Assembly (NCBI GenBank): GCA_946482615.1
Contig: CAMLSF010000059.1
Location: 1 to 20,487 of the forward strand
Length of the DNA stretch: 20,487 nt
Origin: an uncultured Chromatiaceae bacterium
GTDB taxonomy: Bacteria; Pseudomonadota; Gammaproteobacteria; Enterobacterales; Alteromonadaceae
Direction of reading: 5' to 3'
Shown: one piece after another, positions 1 through 7,208 of the stretch
Position numbering within the stretch: position 1 is the stretch's first letter
Layout: each line of letters begins with the position of its first letter
The notes under the pieces: generated by a model
Databases searched by the model: none
Seen by the model: only the letters and a program-made list of their open reading frames with translations
Told to the model about the DNA's origin: nothing
Made by a program: the position numbers and the translations under genes

Positions 1-237
1 AAAGCCGTATTCATCAACATCTTCGGTGGTATCGTGCGTTGTGACATGATCGCTGAAGGTGTAATTGGCGCAGTGAAAGAAGTTGGCGTTAAAGTACCAG
101 TAGTAGTTCGTCTGCAAGGTAACAACGCTGAACTGGGTGCTAAAGTGCTGGGTGAAAGCGGCCTGAACATTATCGCTGACACAGACCTGACAAGCGCTGC
201 ACAAAAAGTTGTAGCTGCTGCAGCGGCTAAGGCATAA
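1..237 (+). CDS. sucC: Succinyl-CoA synthetase (ADP-forming) beta subunit, 3' end only
   Basis: This is the last 78 codons of the beta subunit of succinyl-CoA synthetase, which with SucD interconverts succinyl-CoA and succinate in the TCA cycle while making ATP or GTP. Frame 1 is open from base 1 to the TAA at 235-237. The fragment carries the family's C-terminal signature, with the string [12 protein letters not shown] near its start and a run ending in [10 protein letters not shown]. The 5' part lies outside the window. The stop is 10 bases before the sucD start, and the two are one transcription unit in all close relatives. Codons are strongly biased (CTG, GGT, GCT, GTA, AAC), as expected of a highly expressed gene and unlike the accessory genes downstream. 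Confidence 0.97.
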   Translation, partial: KAVFINIFGGIVRCDMIAEGVIGAVKEVGVKVPVVVRLQGNNAELGAKVLGESGLNIIADTDLTSAAQKVVAAAAAKA

Positions 238-247
238 GGGGTAATTC

Positions 248-1120
248 ATGAGCGTTTTAATTAATAAAGATACCAAAGTAATTTGTCAGGGCTTCACTGG
301 TGCTCAGGGTACTTTCCACTCTGAACAAGCCATTGCTTACGGCACTAAAATGGTCGGTGGTGTGACTCCGGGTAAAGGCGGTCAGACTCACTTAGGTTTA
401 CCAGTATTCAACACAGTAAAAGAAGCGGTAGAAGCCACTGGCGCAGAAGCATCAGTGATCTACGTACCTGCAGCTTTTTGTAAAGATTCTATCCTGGAAG
501 CTGCTAACGGCGGTATCAAACTGATCGTTTGTATCACTGAAGGTATTCCAACTCTGGATATGCTGGATGCCAAAGTAAAATGTGACGAATTAGGCGTACG
601 CTTAATCGGCCCTAACTGCCCAGGCGTGATCACTCCAGGCGAATGTAAAATTGGTATTATGCCAGGCCACATTCACTTACCAGGTAAAGTAGGTATTGTT
701 TCACGTTCAGGTACTCTGACTTATGAAGCAGTAAAACAAACTACGGATTACGGTTTCGGCCAGTCTACTTGTGTAGGTATCGGTGGTGACCCAATCCCAG
801 GTTCTAACTTCATCGACATCCTGAAATTATTCCAGGAAGACCCACAGACTGAAGCCATCGTGATGATCGGTGAAATCGGTGGTTCAGCTGAAGAAGAAGC
901 TGCTGCTTACATCAAAAAACACGTGACTAAACCTGTTGTTTCTTACATCGCTGGTGTAACTGCACCTGCTGGTAAGCGCATGGGCCACGCTGGCGCCATC
1001 ATCTCTGGTGGTAAAGGTACAGCTGACGAGAAGTTCGCTGCACTGGAAGACGCAGGCGTGAAGACAGTGAAAAGCTTAGCCGATATCGGTAAAGCACTGA
1101 AAGAACTGACTGGCTGGTAA
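248..1120 (+). CDS. sucD: Succinyl-CoA synthetase (ADP-forming) alpha subunit
   Basis: This is the alpha subunit of succinyl-CoA synthetase, the TCA-cycle enzyme that forms succinate and nucleoside triphosphate from succinyl-CoA. The 290 residues match the usual length (E. coli 289). It has the N-terminal CoA-binding fold with the string [15 protein letters not shown] near residue 16, a central [15 protein letters not shown] stretch, and the phosphohistidine loop [10 protein letters not shown] in which His247 is the residue phosphorylated during turnover. The ATG at 248 follows an AAGGGG Shine-Dalgarno about 7 bases upstream. It is the distal gene of the sucCD unit, closed by the hairpin at 1164-1193. 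Nothing looks odd. Confidence 0.98.
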   Translation: MSVLINKDTKVICQGFTGAQGTFHSEQAIAYGTKMVGGVTPGKGGQTHLGLPVFNTVKEAVEATGAEASVIYVPAAFCKDSILEAANGGIKLIVCITEGIPTLDMLDAKVKCDELGVRLIGPNCPGVITPGECKIGIMPGHIHLPGKVGIVSRSGTLTYEAVKQTTDYGFGQSTCVGIGGDPIPGSNFIDILKLFQEDPQTEAIVMIGEIGGSAEEEAAAYIKKHVTKPVVSYIAGVTAPAGKRMGHAGAIISGGKGTADEKFAALEDAGVKTVKSLADIGKALKELTGW

Positions 1121-1163
1121 TCCATTCGGGGGATAACTCCTCCTGATTAACCAGTTGCCGTAG

Positions 1164-1193
1164 GGGCGGGTTTTATACCCGCCCTTATTATTT
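1164..1193 (+). terminator. Rho-independent terminator of the suc operon, REP-like hairpin
   Basis: GGGCGGGT (1164-1171) pairs with ACCCGCCC (1177-1184) around a five-base loop, and a T-rich tail (TTATTATTT) follows. It lies 44 bases after the sucD stop, so it most likely ends the TCA operon transcript. The preceding TAG and the GC-rich arms resemble the repeats at 1276 and 17131, so the terminator may have been made from a dispersed palindromic repeat. Confidence 0.8.
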
Positions 1194-1275
1194 GTGGATT
1201 TTACCGTTCTGCGTTTTTTAACGTTGTTGCCTGACAACCAACTTAAAATCTATCGATAATTTAATACCCTGAAGT

Positions 1276-1302
1276 GTAGGGTGCGACCTTTATGGTCGCC
1301 CG
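1276..1302. repeat. REP-like palindrome
   Basis: GTAGGG-T-GCGACC, a TTTAT loop, then GGTCGCCCG gives a 6-bp GC-rich stem (1283-1288 with 1294-1299), extended by two further pairs if T1282 bulges out. No T-run follows, so a terminator role is unlikely. It has the TAGGG...CGCCC frame of the palindromes at 1161-1185 and 17131-17155, which suggests one repetitive extragenic palindromic family. The rest of the 368-base gap between sucD and the next gene (1121-1488) holds only the suc terminator and AT-rich sequence in which I see no gene or convincing promoter. Confidence 0.55.
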
Positions 1303-1488
1303 TTAGGATTAATAGTTATCTCTCACGTATTCATAGGCTATTTATATCCTCATCATTGCAAAGCCCACCGAAAAACCTATTGAAATACAGGTACATCAGC
1401 GTTAATTTGGTACAAACTAATTGAACAAAACTAAGGCGTTGGTCGAAGGTTCATTACACATGTCTTATTGCATCCCGGAGATCATCAA

Positions 1489-1818
1489 ATGAAATCCATA
1501 CCCGAACGAGACTGGAAAAGGATCAGGGATTTAAAAGACGAATTACTCAACGTCGCTTGCGAACAAATCTTCCAACGCGTTGAAAAACTTTCAGCTAGCA
1601 GAGCAGGGCAGCAGTACAAGAGTTATCTCGAACTTTACAATCTGATCAAAAAAGAAGATATGGCCATAGCTGACATGTTCGATGGTTTGTCACGCAATAG
1701 CGCCTTCTTCAAAATTGCAGCGCTTAGGCAGTATGGTGTGTTGACTGATGCACAGATGGAGTTGTTTACTGAGCAAACTCAAGCCATTGTGAAAGACCTT
1801 TGCCAGTTTAGGCGTTGA
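1489..1818 (+). CDS. Conserved small helical protein of unknown function
   Basis: This encodes 109 residues, almost wholly predicted alpha-helix and highly charged, with no signal peptide and no membrane segment, so it is probably cytosolic. The N-terminus (MKSIPERDWKRIRDLKDELL) and a middle motif DMFDGLSRNSAFFKIAALRQYGVLTDAQ resemble, from memory, a small conserved hypothetical family of gammaproteobacteria with no assigned role. I cannot name a domain. I prefer the ATG at 1489 because GGAG (1477-1480) sits 8 bases before it. A longer version would need TTG at 1468 without a ribosome site. The gene stands alone on the plus strand, between a REP-like repeat and the inverted-repeat-flanked gene that follows. 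Confidence 0.75.
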   Translation: MKSIPERDWKRIRDLKDELLNVACEQIFQRVEKLSASRAGQQYKSYLELYNLIKKEDMAIADMFDGLSRNSAFFKIAALRQYGVLTDAQMELFTEQTQAIVKDLCQFRR

Positions 1819-1828
1819 TTTGTCTTTC

Positions 1829-1850
1829 GGGGTAAAAGGCAAGACCTGAC
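1829..1850 (+). repeat. Left arm of 22-bp inverted repeat flanking an AT-rich gene
   Basis: The reverse complement of 1829-1850 matches 2527-2548 at 19 of 22 positions. The conserved core reads GGCAAGACCTGAC here and GTCAAGTCTTGCC on the right side. The two arms enclose the secreted-protein gene at 1880-2506, 29 bases before its start and 20 bases after its stop. They are too far apart to act as a simple terminator stem. Confidence 0.65.
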
Positions 1851-1879
1851 ACCGGAAGCGTGAATAATTTGGGGGAAAT

Positions 1880-2506
1880 ATGTCTAGGTCTTTTATTATT
1901 TTACTTTTATCCTCACTTTTTTTGTTTGAGGTTAATGGTAAGGAACGCGAAATTGTTCCTTATTTGGAGGCGTCTTTCTGCAAGCAACTAAAGGAAGAAG
2001 TTTCAAACGGAAAATATCGTGACTTTAGAGAAATAAGTATTAAGAAGAAAAAGTTATTCTTAGGTGAACGGATAGATCAATATAATCCCAGTGATTATAC
2101 ATTGTGGGTTTCCATATTTGATATTCAAGCGGACGGCACAGAAGATCTGATTGCAATTGATTTCCTTCAGCGTAGTCGAAATGCTTTTTACGCGGCATAT
2201 TACGTTTTCCCTGATTACGGGAAAATTGCTAATAACAAAGAAGAAATGACGAAGTTTTTTATCAAAACTAAAGTATCCCCTCGGCATCCGGATGGGGTTA
2301 AACCACTATTTCCCGAAAATTTCTATATAGAGCTTACTGATGGCTCTATGATTAGTGAAAGTTTTGTTGGGTATCACTTGATTGAACCGTTATCTTTCGA
2401 AGGTGGGAATTACATCTACGCACAAAGAGGGAAGGGGCATGACAGACGAGGGTTGCTTTTTAACGCGGATAATAGCTCTAATTTAAGCATATATTGCATC
2501 ATTTAG
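1880..2506 (+). CDS. Hypothetical secreted protein in an AT-rich cassette
   Basis: I do not recognise this 208-residue protein. Residues 1-20 form a typical Sec signal peptide: Ser-Arg, a long Ile/Leu/Phe core, then Val-Asn-Gly before Lys21. There is no lipobox Cys. The mature part is lysine- and aromatic-rich, with segments such as YTLWVSIFDIQADGTEDLIAIDF and NAFYAAYYVFPDYGK that suggest a mixed alpha/beta periplasmic or secreted domain. Two cysteines (near residues 34 and 206) could form a disulphide. The ATG follows a GGGGGAAAT ribosome site. The gene is visibly richer in A and T (TTA, AAA and ATT codons) than its neighbours and is enclosed by an inverted repeat. Both features suggest recent transfer. 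No function can be assigned. Confidence 0.7.
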   Translation: MSRSFIILLLSSLFLFEVNGKEREIVPYLEASFCKQLKEEVSNGKYRDFREISIKKKKLFLGERIDQYNPSDYTLWVSIFDIQADGTEDLIAIDFLQRSRNAFYAAYYVFPDYGKIANNKEEMTKFFIKTKVSPRHPDGVKPLFPENFYIELTDGSMISESFVGYHLIEPLSFEGGNYIYAQRGKGHDRRGLLFNADNSSNLSIYCII

Positions 2507-2526
2507 TAATTCTTAGAGCCGATGGC

Positions 2527-2548
2527 GTCAAGTCTTGCCTTGTGCCCC
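2527..2548 (+). repeat. Right arm of 22-bp inverted repeat flanking an AT-rich gene
   Basis: This is the partner of 1829-1850, with 19 of 22 positions complementary. It begins 20 bases after the stop codon of the secreted-protein gene. The outer ends read CCCC on this side and GGGG on the other. No direct target-site duplication is obvious just outside the arms. Confidence 0.65.
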
Positions 2549-2631
2549 GAGCCCTAAAAGATGGGCTATAGCCCTCACTTTCTCCCTCTACGAATTCTGA
2601 AATGACTCAGCTTATATCTGTCCCACGCATT

Positions 2632-2655
2632 ATACTTAACCAAATGGTTGACAAT
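2632..2655. promoter_or_regulatory. Operator-like repeat, upstream copy (ArsR-type regulator)
   Basis: The 24 bases from ATACTTAACC match 2672-2695 at 21 positions, and the two copies start exactly 40 bp apart, about four helical turns. The core AACCA-AA-TGGTT is a dyad, as expected for a dimeric winged-helix repressor. The copy overlaps a TTGACA -35 element at 2648-2653. Its position directly before the ArsR-type gene suggests autoregulation. Confidence 0.6.
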
Positions 2656-2676
2656 TAATCATAATGCGAGAATACT
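2648..2676 (+). promoter_or_regulatory. Predicted sigma-70 promoter of the ArsR-SRPBCC pair
   Basis: A perfect TTGACA (2648-2653) is separated by 17 bases from AATACT (2671-2676), which matches four of six -10 positions. Transcription would start near 2683-2684, at the ATG of the regulator, giving an mRNA with almost no leader. An alternative -10, TATACT at 2631-2636, has no recognisable -35 but would give a leader of about 40 bases. Confidence 0.5.
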
Positions 2677-2695
2677 TAACCATATGGTAAACAAT
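2672..2695. promoter_or_regulatory. Operator-like repeat, downstream copy overlapping the start codon
   Basis: This second copy of the 24-bp element contains the perfect 10-bp palindrome ACCATATGGT, with the regulator's ATG (2684-2686) inside it. Protein bound here would cover the -10 region and the predicted transcription start, a standard arrangement for tight repression. Confidence 0.6.
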
Positions 2696-3022
2696 CAAAG
2701 CACTCAACTGGATGCCGTGTTTCATGCGCTGTCTGATCCAACGCGACGGGCCATTATCGCCAGATTGGCGCAGGCGCCTTGTGGTATCAGCGAGCTGGCC
2801 GCACCTTTTGATATGACACTGGCTGCTATCTCCAAACATATCAAAGTGCTGGAGGGCGCTGGCTTACTGGTGCGTCATATTGAAGGGCGCAATCACACCT
2901 GCCAGTTAAATACTGCGCCTATGTTGGGTGGTATGGAATGGTTGCGCCATTATGAGAAGTTCTGGAATCAACGGCTGGACGCTCTGGTCACTGCGCTGAA
3001 TACTGACTCTACAACAGAATAA
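2684..3022 (+). CDS. ArsR/SmtB-family winged-helix repressor
   Basis: This is a 112-residue cytosolic transcription factor of the ArsR family. The signature LDAVFHALSDPTRRAIIARL (residues 9-28) opens the fold. The recognition region, from about ISELA to AISKHIKVLEGAGLLVRHIEGR, is a classic winged helix-turn-helix. It lacks the CxC-type metal site of true arsenic or zinc sensors, having only single cysteines, so it belongs to the subgroup usually paired with an SRPBCC/AHSA1 gene, and one follows here. I chose ATG 2684 (MVNNQS, typical of the family) rather than the TTG at 2648, although no good ribosome site precedes it, in line with a leaderless transcript. Twin operator-like repeats overlap its promoter and start. 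The ligand is unknown. Confidence 0.88.
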   Translation: MVNNQSTQLDAVFHALSDPTRRAIIARLAQAPCGISELAAPFDMTLAAISKHIKVLEGAGLLVRHIEGRNHTCQLNTAPMLGGMEWLRHYEKFWNQRLDALVTALNTDSTTE

Positions 3023-3134
3023 AATCTGGCTGTTTATCATGGGTTTAGCGTAAATAAACGCGAGCATTCCTGTTAGTTTGTCACCCCTTGGTTCAGGCCC
3101 ATTGCCTGCGCCACTTCACAGAAGGATATTTGAA

Positions 3135-3671
3135 ATGTCTGACTATGCTGAACTGCTTGCTCCCGATGTACTCAAGTTGGAACGTGTACTGCCAGGCCCG
3201 CTGGAAAGGGTATGGCAGTACCTGACTGAATCCGATAAACGTGCCAAATGGTTAGCCGAAGGCCAGGTTGAACCCTGTATTGGTGGTAAAGTGGAACATT
3301 GCTTCCGCAATTCAGAACTGAGCCCTGAGCATGATCTTCCTCCACCTAAATACGCGGATTGTGCCGGTGCAGTGTCCATGCTGGGTAAGGTGACCCTGTG
3401 GCAGCCTATGCGGCAACTAAGTTATATCTGGAATGAAGGCTCCGGAGTCGAATCTGAAGTGAGTTTCACGCTGGAAGAGCAGGGTGACCAGATCAAACTT
3501 ACATTAGTTCACCGGTTGCTGACTAATCCGGACGATCGCCTGAGTGTAGCTGGCGGCTGGCATACACACCTCAACATATTACGGGATGTGCTGGAAGGCA
3601 AAACTCCGGCTGGCTTCTGGCGGGTGCATGGGCGGGTTGAGGAAGAGTACAAGGCAAGGTTTAGCGATTAA
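3135..3671 (+). CDS. SRPBCC / AHSA1-like ligand-binding protein
   Basis: This 178-residue cytosolic protein has the START/Bet v1-like helix-grip fold of the AHSA1 group. The opening LKLERVLPGPLERVWQYLTESDKRAKWLAEG is the family hallmark. It continues through the strand GKVTLWQPMRQLSYIWN, the SEVSFTLEEQGDQIKLTLVHRLL hairpin and a C-terminal helix beginning HTHLNILRDVLEGKT. Such proteins bind hydrophobic small molecules, and their genes commonly sit next to ArsR regulators like the one 112 bases upstream. The ATG at 3135 is set by AAGGA at 3122-3126. The in-frame extension back to 3078 lacks a ribosome site and reads Pro-rich. Co-transcription with the regulator is likely. The substrate is unknown. 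Confidence 0.85.
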   Translation: MSDYAELLAPDVLKLERVLPGPLERVWQYLTESDKRAKWLAEGQVEPCIGGKVEHCFRNSELSPEHDLPPPKYADCAGAVSMLGKVTLWQPMRQLSYIWNEGSGVESEVSFTLEEQGDQIKLTLVHRLLTNPDDRLSVAGGWHTHLNILRDVLEGKTPAGFWRVHGRVEEEYKARFSD

Positions 3672-3739
3672 CTGTATTGGAAAGTCTGGCGTCAACTGTC
3701 TTGCAAAAGCGGTTTTTTGTGGTGCAAACCGGATGTTTT

Positions 3740-3776
3740 AGTCTTCGGGAGTACCGCATCAGCGGCCCCGAAGACT
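3740..3776. repeat. Strong imperfect hairpin between convergent genes
   Basis: AGTCTTCGGG (3740-3749) is perfectly complementary to CCCGAAGACT (3767-3776). Inside it, CCGC (3754-3757) pairs with GCGG (3762-3765) around ATCA. The long stem stands in the 197-base gap between the SRPBCC gene and the converging EamA gene. Neither side has a T-run directly after it, so it is not a standard terminator. It could be a palindromic repeat, an mRNA 3'-end structure, or part of a small RNA. Confidence 0.55.
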
Positions 3777-3817
3777 TATCAGAAACAAACAAAGTTTTGG
3801 CGTGTTTTGCCTCAGAA

Positions 3818-3835
3818 GCTCCGGAGCGTTTTTTT
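3818..3835 (+). terminator. Possible weak terminator after the ArsR-SRPBCC pair
   Basis: The palindrome GCTCCGGAGC (3818-3827) is followed by G and seven T residues (3829-3835). With a four-base loop only three pairs remain, so the hairpin alone is weak. The T-run and the position between converging genes make termination plausible. Confidence 0.3.
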
Positions 3836-3868
3836 AACCACTCTTTTAGGCTACAAAACTAGTGTAAA

Positions 3869-4810
3869 TCAACCATTTGCCTCACAGATTTGAGGCACAG
3901 AGCGCTGGCGGATCATTTTCAGTAGTTGCGGCAGCATCAGACCAAGCATCACTATGGCCATACCTGTCAGCTGAATAGCTGTAACTTCTTGTCCCATCAT
4001 CACCGCGGTTAAGGCGGCGAACACCGGAATTAAATTAAAGAACAATGCAGCAGAAGCAGAGCCCAGTTTTTGCACGCCATTTAAGAAAAACAGATAGCCA
4101 ACCACAGTGCCAAATACGCCTATGTAAAGCATGGCCAACAGCTCATTCAGAGACAGACTAAGCAGTTCGGTGATAGGGTGAATGTCTCCTTGCAGGCTAT
4201 TGGCCGCCAAAATAAAAGCATCTCCGGATAACATGCTGATCAAGGTAAAAGGCAGCACAGCCAGCCAGTGGCTCATTTTTTGTGACGCTGTGGTATAAGC
4301 TGACCATAACAGCATGGCCGTGATAATAGTGATATCGCCCCGGTTAAATTCAAACTGCAACAGCGCCTGCCAACTGCCTTGGGTGATCACCAGCAAGACA
4401 CCGGCTAAACCAAGGATCAAACTAAAGGCCTGAGCCCGGCTGATCCAGGTGCTGGACAACACCGACACCATCAGGGCTGTCACCAGCGGGCTTAATGCCA
4501 TCACCAAAGCGCTATTCGTGGCAGTGGTGTCTTTAACTCCGGTAAAGAGCAACAAATTAAAACCACCGACACCTATCAGGCTGACACCTATCAACCAGGC
4601 GTACTGCGCTAAAGTCAGTTTGGGCCAGCGTTCGGCTTTAAAAACCAAATACAGCACCAGACAAAATGCTGCAATGCTGAAGCGCCACACCACCAGTGAG
4701 TTTTGCGACATATGTTCCAGCACTACTTTTGATACAGGAAATACACTTCCCCAACAAAAGACGCTGATTAATAACAATAAAATAGTGATAAAAGTAGATT
4801 GCTGTTTCAT
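3869..4810 (-). CDS. EamA-family (DMT superfamily) inner-membrane transporter
   Basis: This is a 313-residue polytopic inner-membrane permease with about ten hydrophobic segments in two homologous halves, the layout of EamA/RhaT drug-metabolite transporters. The first half opens with a segment ending CWGSVFPVSKVVL. The second repeat begins around ITIITAMLLWSAYTTASQK and contains FGTVVGYLFFLNGVQKLGSASAALFFNLIPVFA, a very typical EamA stretch. Such proteins export metabolites or amino acids, but the substrate cannot be read from sequence. It is divergent from the LysR regulator gene across an 89-base gap, so LysR control is likely. The ribosome site before ATG 4810 is poor. The C-terminus (EANG) contains a short GCCTCA/TGAGGC inverted repeat at DNA level. 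Confidence 0.92.
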   Translation of the reverse strand: MKQQSTFITILLLLISVFCWGSVFPVSKVVLEHMSQNSLVVWRFSIAAFCLVLYLVFKAERWPKLTLAQYAWLIGVSLIGVGGFNLLLFTGVKDTTATNSALVMALSPLVTALMVSVLSSTWISRAQAFSLILGLAGVLLVITQGSWQALLQFEFNRGDITIITAMLLWSAYTTASQKMSHWLAVLPFTLISMLSGDAFILAANSLQGDIHPITELLSLSLNELLAMLYIGVFGTVVGYLFFLNGVQKLGSASAALFFNLIPVFAALTAVMMGQEVTAIQLTGMAIVMLGLMLPQLLKMIRQRSVPQICEANG

Positions 4811-4899
4811 AGGATTGATTTAGCTGCTGAACTTGCTCTACAGTTTATAACTTCCATAAATTAAATAAATAATGACAAATGGCAGGTTAAATTCCAAAA

Positions 4900-5799
4900 A
4901 TGAAACCTAATTACTCTCTTGATGATATGCGGCTGTTTTGGATGGTGGCAGAGGCGGGTAGCTTTCGTCAGGCTGCAACTGAGCTAGGCATTCCGCCTTC
5001 TACTTTAAGTCGCCGCATTAACGCTTTAGAACAAGCTTTGGGTTTACGGCTGTTGCATCGTGACGCTCATCGTATTCATTTAACCGGAACAGGGCGTCAG
5101 TATTTTCAGCGCTGTGGACCACTTTTTAGTGAGCTGAATGATATTTCCGGCGAGCTTCATGCCGAAAAACACCAACCTGCAGGTCTGCTCAGAATTGCTG
5201 CTCCGGTGAATACCATGTACCGCTGGCTGGCGGGCGCATTAAATCAATTTCAGTTACGTTATCCGAAAATTGATTTAGATATTCGGATGTCGAACTGGGT
5301 GATTGATGTCGGCGAACATGCAATAGATTTAGCGATCCGGGTTGGTGAACCCAGGTTGCAGGGCTGGATAGCGAGGCCTTTGACCATAGTGCAATCTTTG
5401 CTTTGCGCCAGTAGCCAGGCAACACAATGGCATCATATTCAGCATCCCTCAGAGCTAGTCAATTATCCTCTGATCGTCAGCAGCCCCATCAATGTGTGGC
5501 GCTTTATTCATCAGCAGGATCAGCAACAGATCGACTACAGTCCACAGGGCAATATCCGTCTGTCAGTGGACGATATGAATATGGCGATGCAGGCAGTTGA
5601 AGCCGGAGTTGGTATTGGCTATCTGCCACGCCGGGTGGTGCAGGAATATATGCAACAAGGCCGGCTCGTTGCGCTGGCCACAGACTGGCAAGGACCAAAA
5701 CGTGAAACCTATTTGTTATACCGCGACCGTGACAATCAGCCCCTGCGTTTACGTTTGCTGATTGAACATTTGCTCGAAGTAGCACCAAAAGAATATTAA
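4900..5799 (+). CDS. LysR-family transcriptional regulator
   Basis: This 299-residue LysR-type regulator has an N-terminal winged helix-turn-helix (about residues 6-65), with the hallmark [35 protein letters not shown] periplasmic-binding-protein-like effector domain follows from about residue 90, starting GLLRIAAPV and including DLAIRVGEP and the late [15 protein letters not shown] loop. The pattern resembles the CrgA-type branch that often controls divergent transporters or oxidoreductases. It is transcribed away from the EamA exporter gene and probably regulates it and itself. The short shared gap is AT-rich (ATAAATTAAATAAATAAT) and could hold its operator, but I cannot point to a clear T-N11-A box. 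The ribosome site is weak. Confidence 0.93.
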   Translation: MKPNYSLDDMRLFWMVAEAGSFRQAATELGIPPSTLSRRINALEQALGLRLLHRDAHRIHLTGTGRQYFQRCGPLFSELNDISGELHAEKHQPAGLLRIAAPVNTMYRWLAGALNQFQLRYPKIDLDIRMSNWVIDVGEHAIDLAIRVGEPRLQGWIARPLTIVQSLLCASSQATQWHHIQHPSELVNYPLIVSSPINVWRFIHQQDQQQIDYSPQGNIRLSVDDMNMAMQAVEAGVGIGYLPRRVVQEYMQQGRLVALATDWQGPKRETYLLYRDRDNQPLRLRLLIEHLLEVAPKEY

Positions 5800-5839
5800 G
5801 CTGGGGGAATTGTACATTGCCCCTAAGACAGGGTTCAGC

Positions 5840-6187
5840 ATGGCAGAACATCGTATTTTCAGCATGAAATTTTGCTCTGTTTATCCGCTTTATCTGCAAA
5901 AAGCTGAGCGCAAAGGCCGCACTCAAGCTGAAGTTGACCAGATCATCAGTTGGCTGACTGGCTATAGCAAGGCTGAATTAACACAGCAGCTGGAGCAGGG
6001 CTCTGATTTTAGAACCTTTTTTGCACAGGCTCCTGCGATGAACCCTAATGCTGTATTGATTAAGGGCGTGGTTTGTGGTGTTCGGGTGGAAGAGGTTGCC
6101 GATCCTTTGATGCAAAAAATCCGCTATTTAGACAAGCTGATTGATGAGCTGGCTAAGGGCAAAAGCATGGAAAAAATTCTGCGCTGA
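5840..6187 (+). CDS. DUF2200 family protein
   Basis: This small cytosolic protein of 115 residues belongs to the DUF2200 family. I recognise it by the strongly conserved [21 protein letters not shown] opening, the ISWLTGYS motif and the C-terminal block [34 protein letters not shown], which is nearly invariant in the family. The biochemical role of the family is unknown. I start at ATG 5840 because AGGG at 5830-5833 lies 6 bases before it and the family begins at this point. A TTG at 5810 would only add ten unconserved residues. It lies 40 bases after the LysR gene on the same strand and may be read through from it. It converges with the AraC gene, 9 bases away. Confidence 0.88.
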   Translation: MAEHRIFSMKFCSVYPLYLQKAERKGRTQAEVDQIISWLTGYSKAELTQQLEQGSDFRTFFAQAPAMNPNAVLIKGVVCGVRVEEVADPLMQKIRYLDKLIDELAKGKSMEKILR

Positions 6188-6196
6188 TAGCAGCTG

Positions 6197-7108
6197 TTAT
6201 TGTGTGTTTACCAGCCTGTGCTCCTTAGCGTAACTGCTGGGAGATTGGCCTGTATAGCGACTGAAGGCGGTGCTGAATGCACTGGCTGACTGATATCCGG
6301 TGCGATCTGCCACTTCAGTTAAAGCCAAATTCTGCCGTTTTAATAAATCTTTGGCCAGTGCCATTCGCCAGCGTTGCAGGTATTCCATCGGCAATACACC
6401 CACTGTGCGGGCGAAACGCTGAAAAAATGCAGTACGGGATAAGGCCGATAGTTGTGCCATAGCAGCAACTGTCCAGCTACGGGCCGGGTTGCGGTGAATT
6501 TCCCGAATCGCCACTGCTATACGCTCATCGGCCAGACCCCGCAATAAACCCGGTGGTGCCTGCTCTGTGGCTGTGGAGCGCAATGCCTCAATCAACAACA
6601 CTTCCACCAGCCGGCTTAACACCAGATCCTGACCAGCTAATGCAGTTTGGCATTCGTCGTTAATCAGACTCACCAGCACTGGCAGGTTTTTACTTTGGCG
6701 CAGATGCACTATGCCCGGCAGCAAAGAGACCAATAAAGCAGAGTCGGGCGAGTGAAACTGGAAATATCCTCCTAATAAGCGCACATCCGCTGGCCCTTCT
6801 GTGCGGCCGTGACGAATTTCTCCTGTGGCTAAAGCCGCAGCTTTGGAGTCAATCAGTTGTGGTGTGGCGTGCTCAAAACCCGACATCGTAAAGCCCGGCG
6901 TGGTCGGCAGCAGAATAAAGTCACCTGCTTGCAAAATAACGGGGAGCTGGCCGTCCACCGCAAGCACACAACTGCCTTCGAGCACAGCACAAAAGCTGGG
7001 GAAACCAAAATCAGAATAACGTACGGCCCAGGCTCCGGCACCACTGATGCCTTTTGAAAACACAGTGCGGGGCTGTAGCAAGCTGATCACTTCTGTCAGT
7101 GGATCCAT
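6197..7108 (-). CDS. AraC-family regulator with N-terminal cupin domain
   Basis: This 303-residue transcription factor joins an N-terminal cupin sensor (about residues 5-190, with GSCVLAVDGQLPVILQAGDFILLPTTPGF as the conserved barrel strands) to a C-terminal AraC double helix-turn-helix (about 200-298). The second helix-turn-helix carries TEVADRTGYQSASAFSTAFSRYTGQSPSSY, the family signature. This is the cupin_6-type AraC architecture found beside oxidoreductase genes. It diverges from the short-chain dehydrogenase gene with a 100-base gap between start codons and likely controls it in response to a small organic ligand. The start at 7108 is supported by GGAG nine bases upstream on the minus strand. 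Confidence 0.93.
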   Translation of the reverse strand: MDPLTEVISLLQPRTVFSKGISGAGAWAVRYSDFGFPSFCAVLEGSCVLAVDGQLPVILQAGDFILLPTTPGFTMSGFEHATPQLIDSKAAALATGEIRHGRTEGPADVRLLGGYFQFHSPDSALLVSLLPGIVHLRQSKNLPVLVSLINDECQTALAGQDLVLSRLVEVLLIEALRSTATEQAPPGLLRGLADERIAVAIREIHRNPARSWTVAAMAQLSALSRTAFFQRFARTVGVLPMEYLQRWRMALAKDLLKRQNLALTEVADRTGYQSASAFSTAFSRYTGQSPSSYAKEHRLVNTQ

Positions 7109-7208
7109 AAGTTTGAACTCCAGGTAATGAAATGCGGACTATGAATTATAGATAGTACAGATGGTATTCGCTACTTTAACCCCGGCGAAACTAACTTATG
7201 GAGATGCT

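Noticed and set aside
2563..2574. 12-bp perfect palindrome GGGCTATAGCCC after the AT-rich gene
   Set aside because: With a minimal loop only four pairs remain and no T-run follows directly, so it is not called a terminator.
2648..2662. Fifteen bases from TTGACA are identical to the -35 region and spacer of the E. coli trp promoter
   Set aside because: The identity ends there, the context is native (operator repeats, ArsR gene), and the stretch is low-complexity AT. Coincidence is more likely than a cloning artefact.
3677..3862. 61-codon open frame on the plus strand between convergent genes
   Set aside because: It covers the 3740-3776 hairpin and the T-run, has no ribosome site and reads as unstructured sequence.
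5504..5926. 140-codon minus-strand frame across the LysR gene end and DUF2200 start
   Set aside because: It is antisense to two well-recognised genes, and its translation shows no domain character.
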